Below are positions 51,818 to 62,547 of a stretch of DNA of 64,000 bases, piece by piece. The DNA lies in contig NC_014934.1 of the NCBI RefSeq assembly GCF_000186265.1, positions 3,968,001-4,032,000 on the forward strand, in the 5' to 3' direction. This DNA is from Cellulophaga algicola DSM 14237. GTDB taxonomy: Bacteria; Bacteroidota; Bacteroidia; Flavobacteriales; Flavobacteriaceae. The notes beneath the pieces are model-generated. The model was not told where the DNA came from, did not search any database, and worked only from the letters and a program-made list of their open reading frames with translations. The translations under genes and the position numbers were made by a program. Position 1 is the first letter of the stretch. Every line of letters begins with the position of its first letter.

Positions 51818-54319
51818 TTAGGAATCTATTTTTACACTTTTTAATCGTAAGGCATTGGTTATAACCGATACAGAGCTAAAACTCATGGCTAATGCTGCTA
51901 TCATTGGAGATAATAACATCCCGAAAAACGGAAATAATACGCCTGCAGCAATAGGGATACCAATGGTATTGTAAATTAAAGCGAAAAACAAATTCTGTTT
52001 AATATTTTTCATGACGGCTTCACTCAAGCTTCTAGCTTTGACGATACCGTGTAAATCTCCTTTCACTAAAGTAATCATAGCACTTTCAATAGCCACATCA
52101 GTACCGGTACCCATAGCGATCCCAACATTACTTTGTGCTAGGGCAGGGGCGTCATTTATTCCGTCACCGGCCATGGCTACAATATGCCCATCATCTTGTA
52201 ATTTTTTTACTTCATTTAATTTATCTTCGGGTAACATACCCGCTTTAAAATCGGTTAAATTTAATTGTTTTGCAACTGCGGCTGCTGTTTCGCGATTATC
52301 TCCCGTAAGCATAATTACGGCAATACCTTTGTCTTGTAATTCCTTGATTGCTTGTGCGCTAGTCGTCTTTATTTTATCGCCAATAACTACATACCCAACA
52401 ACAGTTGTGCCTACAGCAAGATAGGATACTGTTTTTCCTTCTTTTTGATACGTAAGTACTTCATCGGCTATATTTTTATGAATTTTAGCATCAGCATGCG
52501 CCATCATTTTTTCATTTCCTAAGCGGATTTTTTCACCCTTAATTTCTCCTTCAACCCCTTTGCCTGTTACTGCATTGAATTTTTCTATGGTTACTACTTC
52601 AGCCTGTTGTTCTTTACCATATTTTAAGGTCGCAGCCGCAAGCGGATGTTCACTCTGATTATTTAATGCGACAATAAATTTTAGGACATCTTTCTCAGAT
52701 AAATCACTCACAACACCTATTTTTTCAACGGTAGGTTTTCCTTCAGTAATCGTACCTGTTTTATCTACAATTAAAGTATCAACTTTATCCATGATCTCTA
52801 AAGCCTCGGCATTTTTTATTAAAACACCATTCTTAGCACCACTACCCACACCCACCATAATAGACATGGGTGTTGCTAAACCTAATGCACAAGGACAAGC
52901 AATTATTAATACAGAAATAGCATTTACTAAAGCAAAAACATAAGCAGGATTTGGTCCCCAAATTGCCCAAACAATAAAAGTAACAACTGAAATAAAAACT
53001 ACAACAGGAACAAAATACCCAGAAACCTTATCTGCTAAATTCTGAATAGGAGCACGGCTACGGCTTGCATCGTTTACCATTTTTACAATTTGCGATAAAA
53101 GGGTTTCATTCCCTACTTTTTCGGCTTCCATTAAGAATGACTGATTTCCGTTAATTGTTCCGCTGTTCACCTTATCCGCTACCGTTTTACTAACGGGTAC
53201 AGGCTCTCCAGAAATCATGGATTCATCAACACTTGTATCCCCTTCTATAATAGCACCATCTACAGGAATCTTTTCTCCTGGCTTAACCCTTAGAATATCT
53301 CCTTTTTTTATTTTATCAATAGAAACCTCTTTTTCCTCACCGTTAACCACCAGGAGTGCCTTATTAGGTGCCAATTTTAATAGCTCTTTTACCGCAGTGT
53401 TTGTTCTGCTGTGTGCTCTAGCTTCTAGCACTTGTCCCATTAAAACTAACGTAAGAATCACCGTTGCAGCTTCAAAATACACATGTACAGCTCCTGTTTC
53501 TGTTTTAAACTGTGCAGGAAAAAAGTCTGGAAATAACATTCCGAAAAAACTAAAAATCCAAGCAACACCTGCACCAATACCGATTAGCGTGAACATATTT
53601 AGGTTCCAAGTTTTTACACTTCTATAGGCTCTTTGGAAAAATACCCAAGTAGCATAAAAAACAACAGGGATAGATAATAAGAACTGTATCCAATTCCACC
53701 ATTTTTGTTCTAGCAGGTTATATAAAGGATTGTTTGGTATCATTTCACTCATCGCAATGATGAAGATGGGTAGTGTGAAACCAAAAGCTATCCAGAATTT
53801 TCTCAAAAGTTTTTTATAGGTCTTTTCCTCTGCAGAAGTATCAGGTTGCATCGGAACTAAATCCATTCCGCAAATAGGACAACTACCTGGTTCATCCCTA
53901 ATAACTTCTGGATGCATAGGGCACGTCCATTGTTCACTATTGGAAACGCTTAAATTTTGTTCCTCTACTAAGTCCATTCCGCATACGGGACAATCTCCAG
54001 GTTTGTCATAGGTTTTATCTCCTTCGCAATGCATAGGGCAATAAAATGTGCCAGTACCTTGACCTGTAGCTTTTTTTACTTTTTCTTCTTTTGTATGCTG
54101 GTGATCTCCTGGCTTATGAATGCTATAACCACCCCCGTCGGCAGCTAATGCTTCTTGAAAAGTTTCTAAGGAGATATGAGAATCCATAGCAATAGTGGCT
54201 TCAGCCTTATCTAAATCTACAGATACACTACTTACGCCATCAACTTTAGAAAGCGTTTTTTCAACATGTGCTCTACAGCCATTACAACTCATTCCGTGAA
54301 TAGGATAGGTGTGTTCCAT
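51818..54319 (-). CDS. copA: Cu(I)-exporting P1B-type ATPase
   Basis: 833 residues. N-terminal HMA domain with Cys12-x2-Cys15 (MSCNGC); two heavy-metal-binding HMBD motifs (about 92-118 and 131-157, FYCPMHCEG...CPVCGMDL and WTCPMHPEV...CPICGMDL). Eight helices with the CPC metal site at Cys475/Cys477 (IACPCALG), phosphorylated Asp519 (DKTGT), and Tyr-Asn in TM7 (LIYNTIG) and MSFSSV...N in TM8, the set for Cu(I) export. The AraC-type regulator gene is 69 nt upstream on the same strand. Confidence 0.95.
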   Translation of the reverse strand: MEHTYPIHGMSCNGCRAHVEKTLSKVDGVSSVSVDLDKAEATIAMDSHISLETFQEALAADGGGYSIHKPGDHQHTKEEKVKKATGQGTGTFYCPMHCEGDKTYDKPGDCPVCGMDLVEEQNLSVSNSEQWTCPMHPEVIRDEPGSCPICGMDLVPMQPDTSAEEKTYKKLLRKFWIAFGFTLPIFIIAMSEMIPNNPLYNLLEQKWWNWIQFLLSIPVVFYATWVFFQRAYRSVKTWNLNMFTLIGIGAGVAWIFSFFGMLFPDFFPAQFKTETGAVHVYFEAATVILTLVLMGQVLEARAHSRTNTAVKELLKLAPNKALLVVNGEEKEVSIDKIKKGDILRVKPGEKIPVDGAIIEGDTSVDESMISGEPVPVSKTVADKVNSGTINGNQSFLMEAEKVGNETLLSQIVKMVNDASRSRAPIQNLADKVSGYFVPVVVFISVVTFIVWAIWGPNPAYVFALVNAISVLIIACPCALGLATPMSIMVGVGSGAKNGVLIKNAEALEIMDKVDTLIVDKTGTITEGKPTVEKIGVVSDLSEKDVLKFIVALNNQSEHPLAAATLKYGKEQQAEVVTIEKFNAVTGKGVEGEIKGEKIRLGNEKMMAHADAKIHKNIADEVLTYQKEGKTVSYLAVGTTVVGYVVIGDKIKTTSAQAIKELQDKGIAVIMLTGDNRETAAAVAKQLNLTDFKAGMLPEDKLNEVKKLQDDGHIVAMAGDGINDAPALAQSNVGIAMGTGTDVAIESAMITLVKGDLHGIVKARSLSEAVMKNIKQNLFFALIYNTIGIPIAAGVLFPFFGMLLSPMIAALAMSFSSVSVITNALRLKSVKIDS

Positions 54320-54388
54320 TTGCTTTAATTTTATAGTGTAAAGCTAAACAGAAGCCTTGAGAAAGCTTTACATAATTCGGATTCTTAT

Positions 54389-54946
54389 TTATACAATTTG
54401 GTCTAGTTTTTTTCTATTCCAATGCTCTAAATTTTTATATGTACTCATAGACATCCCTGTAATTGTTTTGAATTGTCTCGACAAGTGGCTACTCGATTTA
54501 TAATTTAAAGCATAAGCAATTTCAGAAAAATTTAATTGTCCCAATTGTATGTATTCTTTTACTTTTTCAATTTTTAGATTGATGGTGTATTTTTCTAAAG
54601 TAAGCCCCTCTAACTTGCTAAACAACTTACTCAAGTAAGCTTCTGTTCTCCCCATTTCTTTAGCAACTAGCGCAAATAAATGTGTCGTATTTTCTTTGTG
54701 AATTTTTTGAATTAGTTTTACTTTTAATTGCTCTATGATGGCCTCGTCATCATTTTGTATCAGCTCAAAACCAAGTGCTTTTAATTGATTAGATAGTTTT
54801 TTCTTTTGGCTCTGAGCGCTAGATAGTGCAGACACTTTTCCTAACTCAATAGTAGTAACCTCGTAATTTTCTGAAGTAAAAACCTCTAATACAGAGGCAA
54901 TACATCTATTGCAGACCATGTTTTTTATGTAAAAAGTAGAATTCAT
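54389..54946 (-). CDS. AraC-type regulator with HMA-like metal-binding N-terminus
   Basis: 185 residues. Residues 1-75 are an HMA-like fold with YIKNMVCNRCIASVLEV, Cys12-x2-Cys15, at the same positions as in the CopA encoded next door. Residues about 85-185 are an AraC HTH: MGRTEAYLSKLFSKLEGLTLEKYT and FSEIAYALNYKSSSHLSRQFKTITGMS. It is likely a copper-responsive activator of copA, with the metal bound by the N-terminal cysteines (inference). The gene order araC-copA-rpiA is compact. Confidence 0.88.
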   Translation of the reverse strand: MNSTFYIKNMVCNRCIASVLEVFTSENYEVTTIELGKVSALSSAQSQKKKLSNQLKALGFELIQNDDEAIIEQLKVKLIQKIHKENTTHLFALVAKEMGRTEAYLSKLFSKLEGLTLEKYTINLKIEKVKEYIQLGQLNFSEIAYALNYKSSSHLSRQFKTITGMSMSTYKNLEHWNRKKLDQIV

Positions 54947-55133
54947 TACTGCATTTTATATGTTATGAGTACACCAACTAGCCATTAGTCTCTCTAGATA
55001 AATGTAACTTACCCCTAAAAATAGTGTTTTTTGACTAGTTTCTTAAAGAATATAAACCTGCTAATTCTTACTAGACTATATTTACAAACGGTTTTATACA
55101 TTTGAAAATTAACACTTAATTTAAAGTACACTA

Positions 55134-55328
55134 TTGGACACTTGCAAATATGTTCTTTTTACTGCAGACAACAAGTATGTTGTAGAGTATCTCTTAAGGC
55201 AATTAGTATTGAGTACGAGTATTACTGAAGCTCTAATTTTTGAGAATTATGATTTAGCTGTAGGTTTTAAAAAAATGCTGGTAAGAGATTGTAAATTAGA
55301 GTGTTCTATTAATACGTATATTGATTGA
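55134..55328 (+). CDS. Small hypothetical protein (possible)
   Basis: 64 residues with a TTG start, the only candidate start in frame. The sequence (KYVLFTADNKYVVEYLLRQLVLS, ALIFENYDLAVGFKKMLVR) looks like a genuine alpha/beta protein, but it lacks a good start context. The 187-nt gap before it shows no promoter match. Confidence 0.4.
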   Translation: MDTCKYVLFTADNKYVVEYLLRQLVLSTSITEALIFENYDLAVGFKKMLVRDCKLECSINTYID

Positions 55329-55338
55329 TATCAACATG

Positions 55339-56373
55339 TTATTTAGTTGTAGCTTGCTTTTCTAATGTTTCGAATAACTTTTTAAGTTCTATAGTTTTTA
55401 AAGGTTCATCATAAGCTGCATCATCGTATAAAATAAGATGGTCTTCTTTTATTATAAATGCACCATTTTCAGCACTATTAAATTCGCGAGAATTCATGGT
55501 ATCAAACTTTAAACGACCACAAATTCCTGTAGTTATATTTATTACAAATATTTGATACCTACGAGTAGGCGGTAATACGTGTTGAAAAATAAGGTAATTA
55601 CCCACCACTACTATTTTTTCTATTGATTTATAGCGTAATCTATCAGGTGCATCTGTTAATCTACCTGAAGTGATGAATAACCATTTGTAGCGTTTTTCTT
55701 TTTTTAAAATAATACTATGCGCCGATTTTAGAATTTCAAGAGTATCAGAACTTATTACAGTTTCGAAGTCGGTAATTTTAGGGGTTCCAGAGTTTGAAAA
55801 GAGTACAGAAGGATTATAGGATAATAGGTGAGTGTTATAATCTTCATTATAGGAATCATCATATATATGCTCTCCTAATAAAGTTATTAATTCTGATTTT
55901 GAATTGTTAATGTAATAAGGTTTTGCTAACTTAAATTTAGTATTTATCCACTCCGGTTTAGAATAAATAATAAAATTAAAATAAGGATTATCTGTTAATT
56001 CCTTGCTGTTTTTTAAGCCGTTGAGAATCCAGATTAAAGAAGAATCGGGTTTTTTTCTTTCTATAGGTAAATAATTTTTTTTTAGAATATTTAAAAAGGA
56101 TTTATTTTTTTTAAGTATAAAATTTGGTTGCATTGAAACAACTTGAGTAATCATTGCATAGGGACCAAAACTATCGTATTCCAAAATCTCCTTTGTTTTT
56201 CCATTGGTTATTTTCACATAAGTTCCTCCAAAGGAAGAACCTCCATCATAGTGAGAATATAACGTGTCGAGAACTCCATCAAGGTTATAATCTTTACTAT
56301 AATTTCGCACATTAAATTGTGAAAAACCTTGAAATGAAAGAAAGTAAACGATTAATAAAAGTATATACTTCAT
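55339..56373 (-). CDS. Secreted hypothetical protein
   Basis: 344 residues with a signal peptide ending FQGFSQ. The first mature part, DYNLDGVLDTLYSHYDGG, has an EF-hand-like DxNxDGxxD calcium loop. The rest is beta-rich without a recognised family. Single gene, convergent with the small ORF before it. Confidence 0.6.
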   Translation of the reverse strand: MKYILLLIVYFLSFQGFSQFNVRNYSKDYNLDGVLDTLYSHYDGGSSFGGTYVKITNGKTKEILEYDSFGPYAMITQVVSMQPNFILKKNKSFLNILKKNYLPIERKKPDSSLIWILNGLKNSKELTDNPYFNFIIYSKPEWINTKFKLAKPYYINNSKSELITLLGEHIYDDSYNEDYNTHLLSYNPSVLFSNSGTPKITDFETVISSDTLEILKSAHSIILKKEKRYKWLFITSGRLTDAPDRLRYKSIEKIVVVGNYLIFQHVLPPTRRYQIFVINITTGICGRLKFDTMNSREFNSAENGAFIIKEDHLILYDDAAYDEPLKTIELKKLFETLEKQATTK

Positions 56374-56464
56374 AAAAGGTTCTTGTTTCAGTTGTATTTT
56401 TTCTATAAAGAAATCTAAGATAGTAAACTCATAATAGATTTAATTTGTAATTCTCTTATTCCTT

Positions 56465-56481
56465 TTGCACTGCAATTGCAT
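56465..56481 (+). promoter_or_regulatory. Candidate Fur-family operator, site A
   Basis: TTGCACTGCAATTGCAT. It matches site B (62965-62981) at 14 of 17 bases and contains the palindrome TGCAATTGCA. It ends 11 nt before the -7 element of the small-protein/czcA operon, where a bound repressor would block transcription. Confidence 0.65.
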
Positions 56482-56492
56482 CGTAAATGTTT

Positions 56493-56500
56493 TACATTTG
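56493..56500 (+). promoter_or_regulatory. -7 promoter element of second czcA operon
   Basis: TACATTTG fits TAnnTTTG. Four nt separate it from GTG at 56505, predicting a leaderless transcript; the upstream ATG at 56487 would not be transcribed. Confidence 0.6.
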
Positions 56501-56504
56501 CATT

Positions 56505-56816
56505 GTGAAAATAATCTTAAGCATATTATCTATTTATTTGTTGGCACTTAACTTTGTGCCTTGTGCAGATACGATACAAGAAAATAGCGAGACGCAGGCT
56601 TCATTTTCACAAGTGGCAGATGCAGATCATGACCATTCTTCTCAAGATCTTTGTTCTCCATTTTGTCATTGTCATTGTTGCCATGTTCATAGTATTAATT
56701 TTGAATTAATTGTTTTTGAACCTTTTAATGGATTTATTTCTAATGAAATCCTAGGCAATTTTAAGAAGCAAGGTAAAGATATTCAGATTTCCTTATTTCA
56801 ACCTCCACAAGCATAA
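56505..56816 (+). CDS. DUF6660-like small exported His/Cys-rich protein
   Basis: 103 residues from GTG at 56505 (the frame opens at ATG 56487, upstream of the inferred transcription start). Signal peptide IILSILSIYLLALNFVPCAD; then DADHDHSSQDLCSPFCHCHCCHVH, a dense Cys/His cluster suited to metal binding. It ends SLFQPPQA like the small protein of the first czcA operon. The family looks like DUF6660. It precedes the CzcA-TolC gene by 110 nt and probably binds metal in the periplasm. Confidence 0.75.
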   Translation: MKIILSILSIYLLALNFVPCADTIQENSETQASFSQVADADHDHSSQDLCSPFCHCHCCHVHSINFELIVFEPFNGFISNEILGNFKKQGKDIQISLFQPPQA

Positions 56817-56926
56817 TTCAGTTTTTGTTGGGATACATACGTCCTAACCCTAAAGCATACTCTTTGCTTTAGTTTTTACTTTTTCACGAAAGCATCACTT
56901 TTTTTAACTGAATTAATACCCTTTCT

Positions 56927-59900
56927 ATGATTAATAAAATCATTGATTTTTCAATCAATAATAAATTTATTATTGGGTTGTTTACGCTTACACTTATAGG
57001 ATTAGGTGTGTGGAGTATGACCCAAGTTCCTATAGATGCTGTGCCAGATATCACGAATAATCAGGTACAAATAATCACCCAGTCACCCAATTTAGGGACA
57101 GAAGATATTGAACAATTTGTTACGTATCCAGTAGAAATTGCCATGAGTAATTTACCCAATGTGCAGGAAATAAGATCTGTTTCTAGATTTGGACTTTCTG
57201 TAGTCACTATTGTTTTTGATGATAAAATAGGGACCTATTTACCACGTCAATTAGTCGCAGAAAAACTTCCAGAGGTACAAGATCAAATTCCAGCAGGTTT
57301 TGGAGAACCCACAATGGGTCCAATAGCTACCGGATTAGGTGAAATTTATCAGTATACCTTAGAAGTTGATGAGGAAATGAAAAAAACCTATACTACTACA
57401 GATTTGCGTACCATTCAAGATTGGATTGTACGCAGGCAAATGTCTATGGTTTCAGGAGTTGTAGAAGTAAATGCATTTGGTGGAAATCAAAAACAGTATG
57501 AAGTAGCTGTTAACCCTAATGAACTTAGCGCCATAGGGATTACAATTTTAGAAATTTTTTCGGCGCTTGAAAATAATAATCAAAATACTGGAGGTGCGTA
57601 TATTGAACGCAACCATCAAGCAAATTTCATTCGAGGTGAAGGACTTGCAAGAACTACAACGGATATTGAAAACATCGTAGTAAAAACAGTAAATAATATT
57701 CCTATAAAAATTAAAGATGTAGGAACAGTAAGTACGGGCAGTGCTGTGCGTTATGGAGCATTAACCAAAGATGGTAAAGGCGAAGCTGTAGGCGGAATGA
57801 TTTTGATGCTAAAAGGAGCAAACTCAAATGAGGTTATTAAAAATGTAATAGACCGGATAGCTCAAATTCAAAAATCCTTACCCCAAGGAGTACACATCGT
57901 GCCCTTTTTAGATCGTAGTGAACTAATATCTAAAACTACCGGTACTGTAAAGGGAAATTTATTAGAAGGAGGATTAATCGTAGTCTTTGTTTTAGTCTTA
58001 TTATTAGGTAATTGGCGCGGGGGCTTAATTGTAGCCTCTACAATTCCATTATCGCTTTTGTTTGCTTTTATATTAATGAATGTTTTTGATGTATGGGCAA
58101 ACCTGATGAGTTTGGGTGCTATTGATTTTGGTATTATTGTAGATGGTGCTGTAATTATCGTAGAAGCTACCGTATTTCTAATGTATTCTCACAGTACTAA
58201 AAAGAAAATAACAGATACTGGTTCTGAATCTAATGCTAACACAAACAAACAAGCCTTGAAGGATGAAATAGCAGCAAAATCTTCTAAAAAGATGATGAAT
58301 GCCGCTTTTTTTGGACAACTAATCATATTAATCGTTTTTTTGCCCATACTCGCATTAGAAGGGGTAGAAGGGAAAATGTTTAGGCCTATGGCCCTAACCT
58401 TTATTTTTGCGATGATTGGTGCTATGGTTTTGTGTTTGACATATGTACCAATGATCTCTGCCTTGTTTTTAAAAGTTCCAGAAACAAAGAAAGCATCTTA
58501 TGGAGATAAATTTGTGCATTGGATAGAGCGTATTTATGAAAAAATAGTAACTAAGGCCCTAACTAAAGGTAAAATTATTATTACGAGTGCTATGCTGTTT
58601 TTCGTGTTCGCAGTTTTTTTATTTACTAGAATGGGAGGTGAGTTTATTCCACAATTGGATGAAGGAGATGTAGCATTTCATGCTATTTTAAAACCAGGTA
58701 GTTCCCTCAGCGAAACACTTGAAACTACTACAAAAATTGAACGTATTGTAAAGTCTGAATTTCCTGAAGTAGAATCTATTATTAGCCGTATTGGTGTTGC
58801 AGATGTACCAACAGATCCTATGCCTATGGATATAGCCGATGTGTTTGTTATTTTAAAACCTAATAGTGAATGGACATCTGCAGATTCTAAAGATGAATTA
58901 GTAGCTAAAATGAAAATAGCTATTAGTACTGTTCCAGGTGTAAATTTTGAATTTACCCAGCCTATGGAAATGAGGTTTAATGAGTTACTTACGGGGGTGC
59001 GAGAAGATGTAGCCATCAAGCTTTTTGGCGAGGATTTAGAAGTACTCGCTAGCAAAGCAGAAGAAATGGGTAAAATAATAGCTACTATTCCTGGCGTTGC
59101 CGATATGAAGGTAGAAGCCATTGATGGTTTACCACAAATTACAATTCATTACAATCGGAATAAAGTAGCCCAATATGGTTTAACTATTAAGGAGTTAAAT
59201 CAAATAGTTCAGTCTGCTTTTGCAGGCGGTAAAGCGGGAGTAATTTTTGAAGGTGAAAAAAGATTTGATTTGGTAGTACGACTTCAAGAAGCCAATAGAG
59301 CAAGTATAAATGATGTAAAAAATTTATATATAAGCCTACCTTCAGGAGCACAGATACCCCTTAGAGAGTTGGCAGAGGTTTCCTATAAATCAGGGCCTAT
59401 GCAAATAAGCCGTGATAATACGAACCGTAGGACTTACGTAGGGATTAATATTAGAGACCGCGATGTAAAATCTGTTGTAGAAGATATTAAAACTAGACTT
59501 GATGCTGAATTTGAATTGCCTCCAGGTTACTTTATTAGATACGGTGGTGCTTTTGAAAATTTAGAACGTGCGAGTAACAAACTACAAACAGTAGTTCCTA
59601 TTGCTTTGTTGTTGATTTTTATATTGATTTATTTTGCACTCAAATCCCTCCCCCAAACGGTAATGATTTACCTTGCTATTCCTATGGCAACCATTGGGGG
59701 TGTATTCGCATTGTGGTTTAGAGACATGTCATTCAGTATTTCGGCAGGGGTTGGCTTTATTGTGCTTTTTGGAGTAGCCGTACTAAACGGACTGGTCATG
59801 ATTAGTGGTTTAAATGAATTAAAAGACGAAGGGGTAACCGATTTAAAAACCAGAATTATAGAAGGTACTAGACGTAGAATACGCCCAATTATGTTAACTG

Positions 59901-61327
59901 CTTTTACAGATGTTTTAGGGTTTTTACCCATGGCAATTTCTTCATCTGCAGGAGCAGAAGTGCAACGGCCATTAGCAACCGTAGTTATTGGTGGCTTGCT
60001 TACCTCTACATTATTGACATTATTTATTCTTCCAATTTTTTATCAATGGGTAGAACGTAGAACAGCTCATAAAAAACAAATGAATTTAAAATCATTACGA
60101 CCTATAGGGATCATTTTGTTTCTCTTTATTTTTCCACTAGCGAATGCTCAGGAAATTGAGTCTGTTAAAAATAGGGAACCTACAAAGAAGGCCTCATATC
60201 CAGAAATTACGTTGGATAGTGCTGTTGTCATAGCACGACGTAATTATCCATTATTACAAACAGAAAGGTTAGAGATAGAACGGCAGCAAGTGCTAAAATC
60301 AAGTGCTTATGATTTTGGGAGTACTCAAATTTTTACGAGTGGAGAAGAAATTTCAGAGGAACAAGGGATATATACATTAATAGGAATCGGGCAGCAGAAT
60401 ATAGACATATTGGGTATAGCTGCTAAAAAACGATTACAAAATAAACGTGTAGCCCTTGCTGAAGCCTCCTATACGCTGACAGAAATTCAAGTAGCTCAAC
60501 ATGTAAAAAATGCTTGGTCAGACGTTTTTCAACAAAAGAAGAAAGTGAATTTGTATCATGAACTTGATGCTATTTATAGGCAATTTTCAAAAGCAGTAGC
60601 CCTAAATTTTGAAGTAGAAGCAATATCTAGGTTAGAATATGCCGCGGCAAAAAATCAGGCATTACAAATTGCAAATAAGTACCAGCAAGCACAGCAAGAT
60701 TATCTTATTTCACTACAAAAACTTAACCTATGGTTTGTTTCTGATACGTTTTATACTGTTCCAGATAATTTTAATCCAAATAATTTTTTTGATTTGGATG
60801 TAACACAAGCAGATAATTCCCATCCAGAAATTGTTAAATCACAGCTACGTGTAGAAGAAGCGCATGCGAATTATAAGGTTGCAAAAGCAAATCTATTGCC
60901 TAAGTTTACTATTCAAGGTGGTTTGCAGAAAGTAAATAATGTGAGTGGTTTTTATAGCTATCAAGCAGGAATTTCAGTGCCTTTTTTTTCAGGTAGTGAT
61001 CGGAGCCGTATCAAAGCTTCAAAAATAGAAGAGCAAATAGCACAAACAGAAGCTACGTTTAAAAACAAACAAGTTAAAGCAGCATATGCCCAAGCAATTC
61101 AATCCTATGTAAAATGGAAAAATGCTTGGTTATTTTATGAGCAAGAATCACTCCCTTTAGCAAATGAGCAAAGGAATGGTGCATTATTGGCATACAAAGA
61201 AGGTGCAATTGAGTATACTGGATTTACGCTAATTATTAAAGATGCTACAGCTATAGAAATTGAAGCTCTTGAAGCCTTAGACCAATATTTAATTGCCTTA
61301 TTTAATTTAGAATATTATACCCTATAA
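56927..61327 (+). CDS. Second CzcA-type RND permease fused to TolC-like channel
   Basis: 1466 residues, colinear with the 28000 fusion. RND part 1-1050 with TM4 motif DFGIIVDGAVIIVE at Asp400/Asp406/Glu413, the divalent-metal type. At the junction the chain reads from Met1052 (MNLKSLRPIGIILFLFIF) to PLANAQ, a complete signal peptide with an A-x-A cleavage site, then the TolC/CzcC domain (about 1075-1466). The internal ATG means that a free channel protein could also be made. The adaptor gene follows after 1 nt. It is under the site-A operator, probably Zn/Cd-responsive. Confidence 0.93.
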   Translation: MINKIIDFSINNKFIIGLFTLTLIGLGVWSMTQVPIDAVPDITNNQVQIITQSPNLGTEDIEQFVTYPVEIAMSNLPNVQEIRSVSRFGLSVVTIVFDDKIGTYLPRQLVAEKLPEVQDQIPAGFGEPTMGPIATGLGEIYQYTLEVDEEMKKTYTTTDLRTIQDWIVRRQMSMVSGVVEVNAFGGNQKQYEVAVNPNELSAIGITILEIFSALENNNQNTGGAYIERNHQANFIRGEGLARTTTDIENIVVKTVNNIPIKIKDVGTVSTGSAVRYGALTKDGKGEAVGGMILMLKGANSNEVIKNVIDRIAQIQKSLPQGVHIVPFLDRSELISKTTGTVKGNLLEGGLIVVFVLVLLLGNWRGGLIVASTIPLSLLFAFILMNVFDVWANLMSLGAIDFGIIVDGAVIIVEATVFLMYSHSTKKKITDTGSESNANTNKQALKDEIAAKSSKKMMNAAFFGQLIILIVFLPILALEGVEGKMFRPMALTFIFAMIGAMVLCLTYVPMISALFLKVPETKKASYGDKFVHWIERIYEKIVTKALTKGKIIITSAMLFFVFAVFLFTRMGGEFIPQLDEGDVAFHAILKPGSSLSETLETTTKIERIVKSEFPEVESIISRIGVADVPTDPMPMDIADVFVILKPNSEWTSADSKDELVAKMKIAISTVPGVNFEFTQPMEMRFNELLTGVREDVAIKLFGEDLEVLASKAEEMGKIIATIPGVADMKVEAIDGLPQITIHYNRNKVAQYGLTIKELNQIVQSAFAGGKAGVIFEGEKRFDLVVRLQEANRASINDVKNLYISLPSGAQIPLRELAEVSYKSGPMQISRDNTNRRTYVGINIRDRDVKSVVEDIKTRLDAEFELPPGYFIRYGGAFENLERASNKLQTVVPIALLLIFILIYFALKSLPQTVMIYLAIPMATIGGVFALWFRDMSFSISAGVGFIVLFGVAVLNGLVMISGLNELKDEGVTDLKTRIIEGTRRRIRPIMLTAFTDVLGFLPMAISSSAGAEVQRPLATVVIGGLLTSTLLTLFILPIFYQWVERRTAHKKQMNLKSLRPIGIILFLFIFPLANAQEIESVKNREPTKKASYPEITLDSAVVIARRNYPLLQTERLEIERQQVLKSSAYDFGSTQIFTSGEEISEEQGIYTLIGIGQQNIDILGIAAKKRLQNKRVALAEASYTLTEIQVAQHVKNAWSDVFQQKKKVNLYHELDAIYRQFSKAVALNFEVEAISRLEYAAAKNQALQIANKYQQAQQDYLISLQKLNLWFVSDTFYTVPDNFNPNNFFDLDVTQADNSHPEIVKSQLRVEEAHANYKVAKANLLPKFTIQGGLQKVNNVSGFYSYQAGISVPFFSGSDRSRIKASKIEEQIAQTEATFKNKQVKAAYAQAIQSYVKWKNAWLFYEQESLPLANEQRNGALLAYKEGAIEYTGFTLIIKDATAIEIEALEALDQYLIALFNLEYYTL

Positions 61328-61328
61328 A

Positions 61329-62537
61329 ATGAAAAATTATAACAATTATAAATGGATAGGTTTATGGATACTTGTCTTAAGTGTTTTTGCCTGTAAAGAT
61401 CAAACGAGTACAATTTCAGAAAAAAAAGAATCGGGTGCAATATCTAATGAAAGTAAAAAGGAAACTGTGCATACGGAAGGGCAAGAAGTGATGCTATCAG
61501 CAAGACAATATGAAGCCTTACAAATGAAGATTGATACGTTGACTAAACGGAGCATGAGCGGGTATGTAGAAGCGAATGGTCAATTAGAAGTTCCTCCACA
61601 AAATGAAGCGATGATTACTTCCGTAATTGGAGCTAATATTGTTTCTATTGAAGTTATAGAAGGCGATAAAGTAGCTAAAGGGCAAACGGTTGCCTATTTA
61701 TCACATCCTAATATTATAGAAAAACAAACAATGTATTTAAATGCTTTTAGTAATAGTCAGTTTCTAGAAAAATCATTTGAACGACAAAAGAAATTATATG
61801 ATGCGGGAGTGGGTAGTGGTGCAAATTTTCAAAGAGCAGAGGCAGAATATAATGCATCTCTTGCTTTAGTAAATGGATTTGAAGCGCAGTTGCAACAATT
61901 AAATATACCTGCAGCAGGGGTTAGAAAAGGAACTATATATCAGCGAGTAGCATTGAGAAGTCCTATTGAAGGGTATGTAGAAAAAGTTTCTATAAAAACA
62001 GGGCAGTATGTAGATCCACAAACAGATTTGATGGAAATTGTAGATACACACCATGTGCATGCAGATCTCATGGTTTTTGAAAAGGATGTTTATAAAATAG
62101 CAAAAGGACAAAAAATAAACTTTAACGTGCACGCTATTCCAGGAAAGAAACTTGTAGCAGAAATTTATTCCATCAGTAAAACTTTTGAACAAAACCCAAA
62201 AGCATTACATGTTCATGCAGAGATAGAGAACAAGGAAGGGAACCTAATTCCCGGAATGTATATTCAAGGACGTATTCAAACAGATGCGGTCATGGGTATT
62301 GCATTTCCTGAAAGTGCTATTTCTATTGATGGAGAAAAGGCTTATGTTTTTAGTGCAGTTAAGGAGGGCGAGGATTGGAGTTTTGTTCCTATTGAAGTTG
62401 TATTAGGAGAGAAAGATGGAGATTGGTATGGCATTAGTTTTTTAGAGCCAAATGCTTCTACTATTAAATATGCAATGAATAATGCTTATTATTTGATGGC
62501 AGAAATGAAAAAAGGAACAGCAGAACACAGTCATTAG
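61329..62537 (+). CDS. RND efflux periplasmic adaptor lipoprotein (CzcB family)
   Basis: 402 residues, lipobox Cys22 (LSVFACKD). Lipoyl halves IGANIVSIEVIEGDKVAKGQTVAYLSHP and LRSPIEGYVEKVSIKTGQYVDPQTDLMEIV; barrel ADLMVFEKDVYKIAKGQKINFNV. It ends with a His-containing tail (AEHSH). Third component of the second czcA operon; 10 nt before the Fur-family gene. Confidence 0.92.
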   Translation: MKNYNNYKWIGLWILVLSVFACKDQTSTISEKKESGAISNESKKETVHTEGQEVMLSARQYEALQMKIDTLTKRSMSGYVEANGQLEVPPQNEAMITSVIGANIVSIEVIEGDKVAKGQTVAYLSHPNIIEKQTMYLNAFSNSQFLEKSFERQKKLYDAGVGSGANFQRAEAEYNASLALVNGFEAQLQQLNIPAAGVRKGTIYQRVALRSPIEGYVEKVSIKTGQYVDPQTDLMEIVDTHHVHADLMVFEKDVYKIAKGQKINFNVHAIPGKKLVAEIYSISKTFEQNPKALHVHAEIENKEGNLIPGMYIQGRIQTDAVMGIAFPESAISIDGEKAYVFSAVKEGEDWSFVPIEVVLGEKDGDWYGISFLEPNASTIKYAMNNAYYLMAEMKKGTAEHSH

Positions 62538-62547
62538 AATTAGTATT

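Noticed and set aside
52011-52424. 137-residue frame opposite copA
   Set aside because: Antisense shadow; copA is intact across the whole stretch.
55321-55334. TTGATTGATATCAA, another match to the FNR-type box
   Set aside because: It lies on the stop codon of a small frame between convergent gene ends, has no longer palindrome around it and faces no promoter; likely chance.
56487-56504. ATG start for the DUF6660-like protein
   Set aside because: It precedes the inferred transcription start set by TACATTTG at 56493-56500; the GTG at 56505 gives a cleaner signal peptide.
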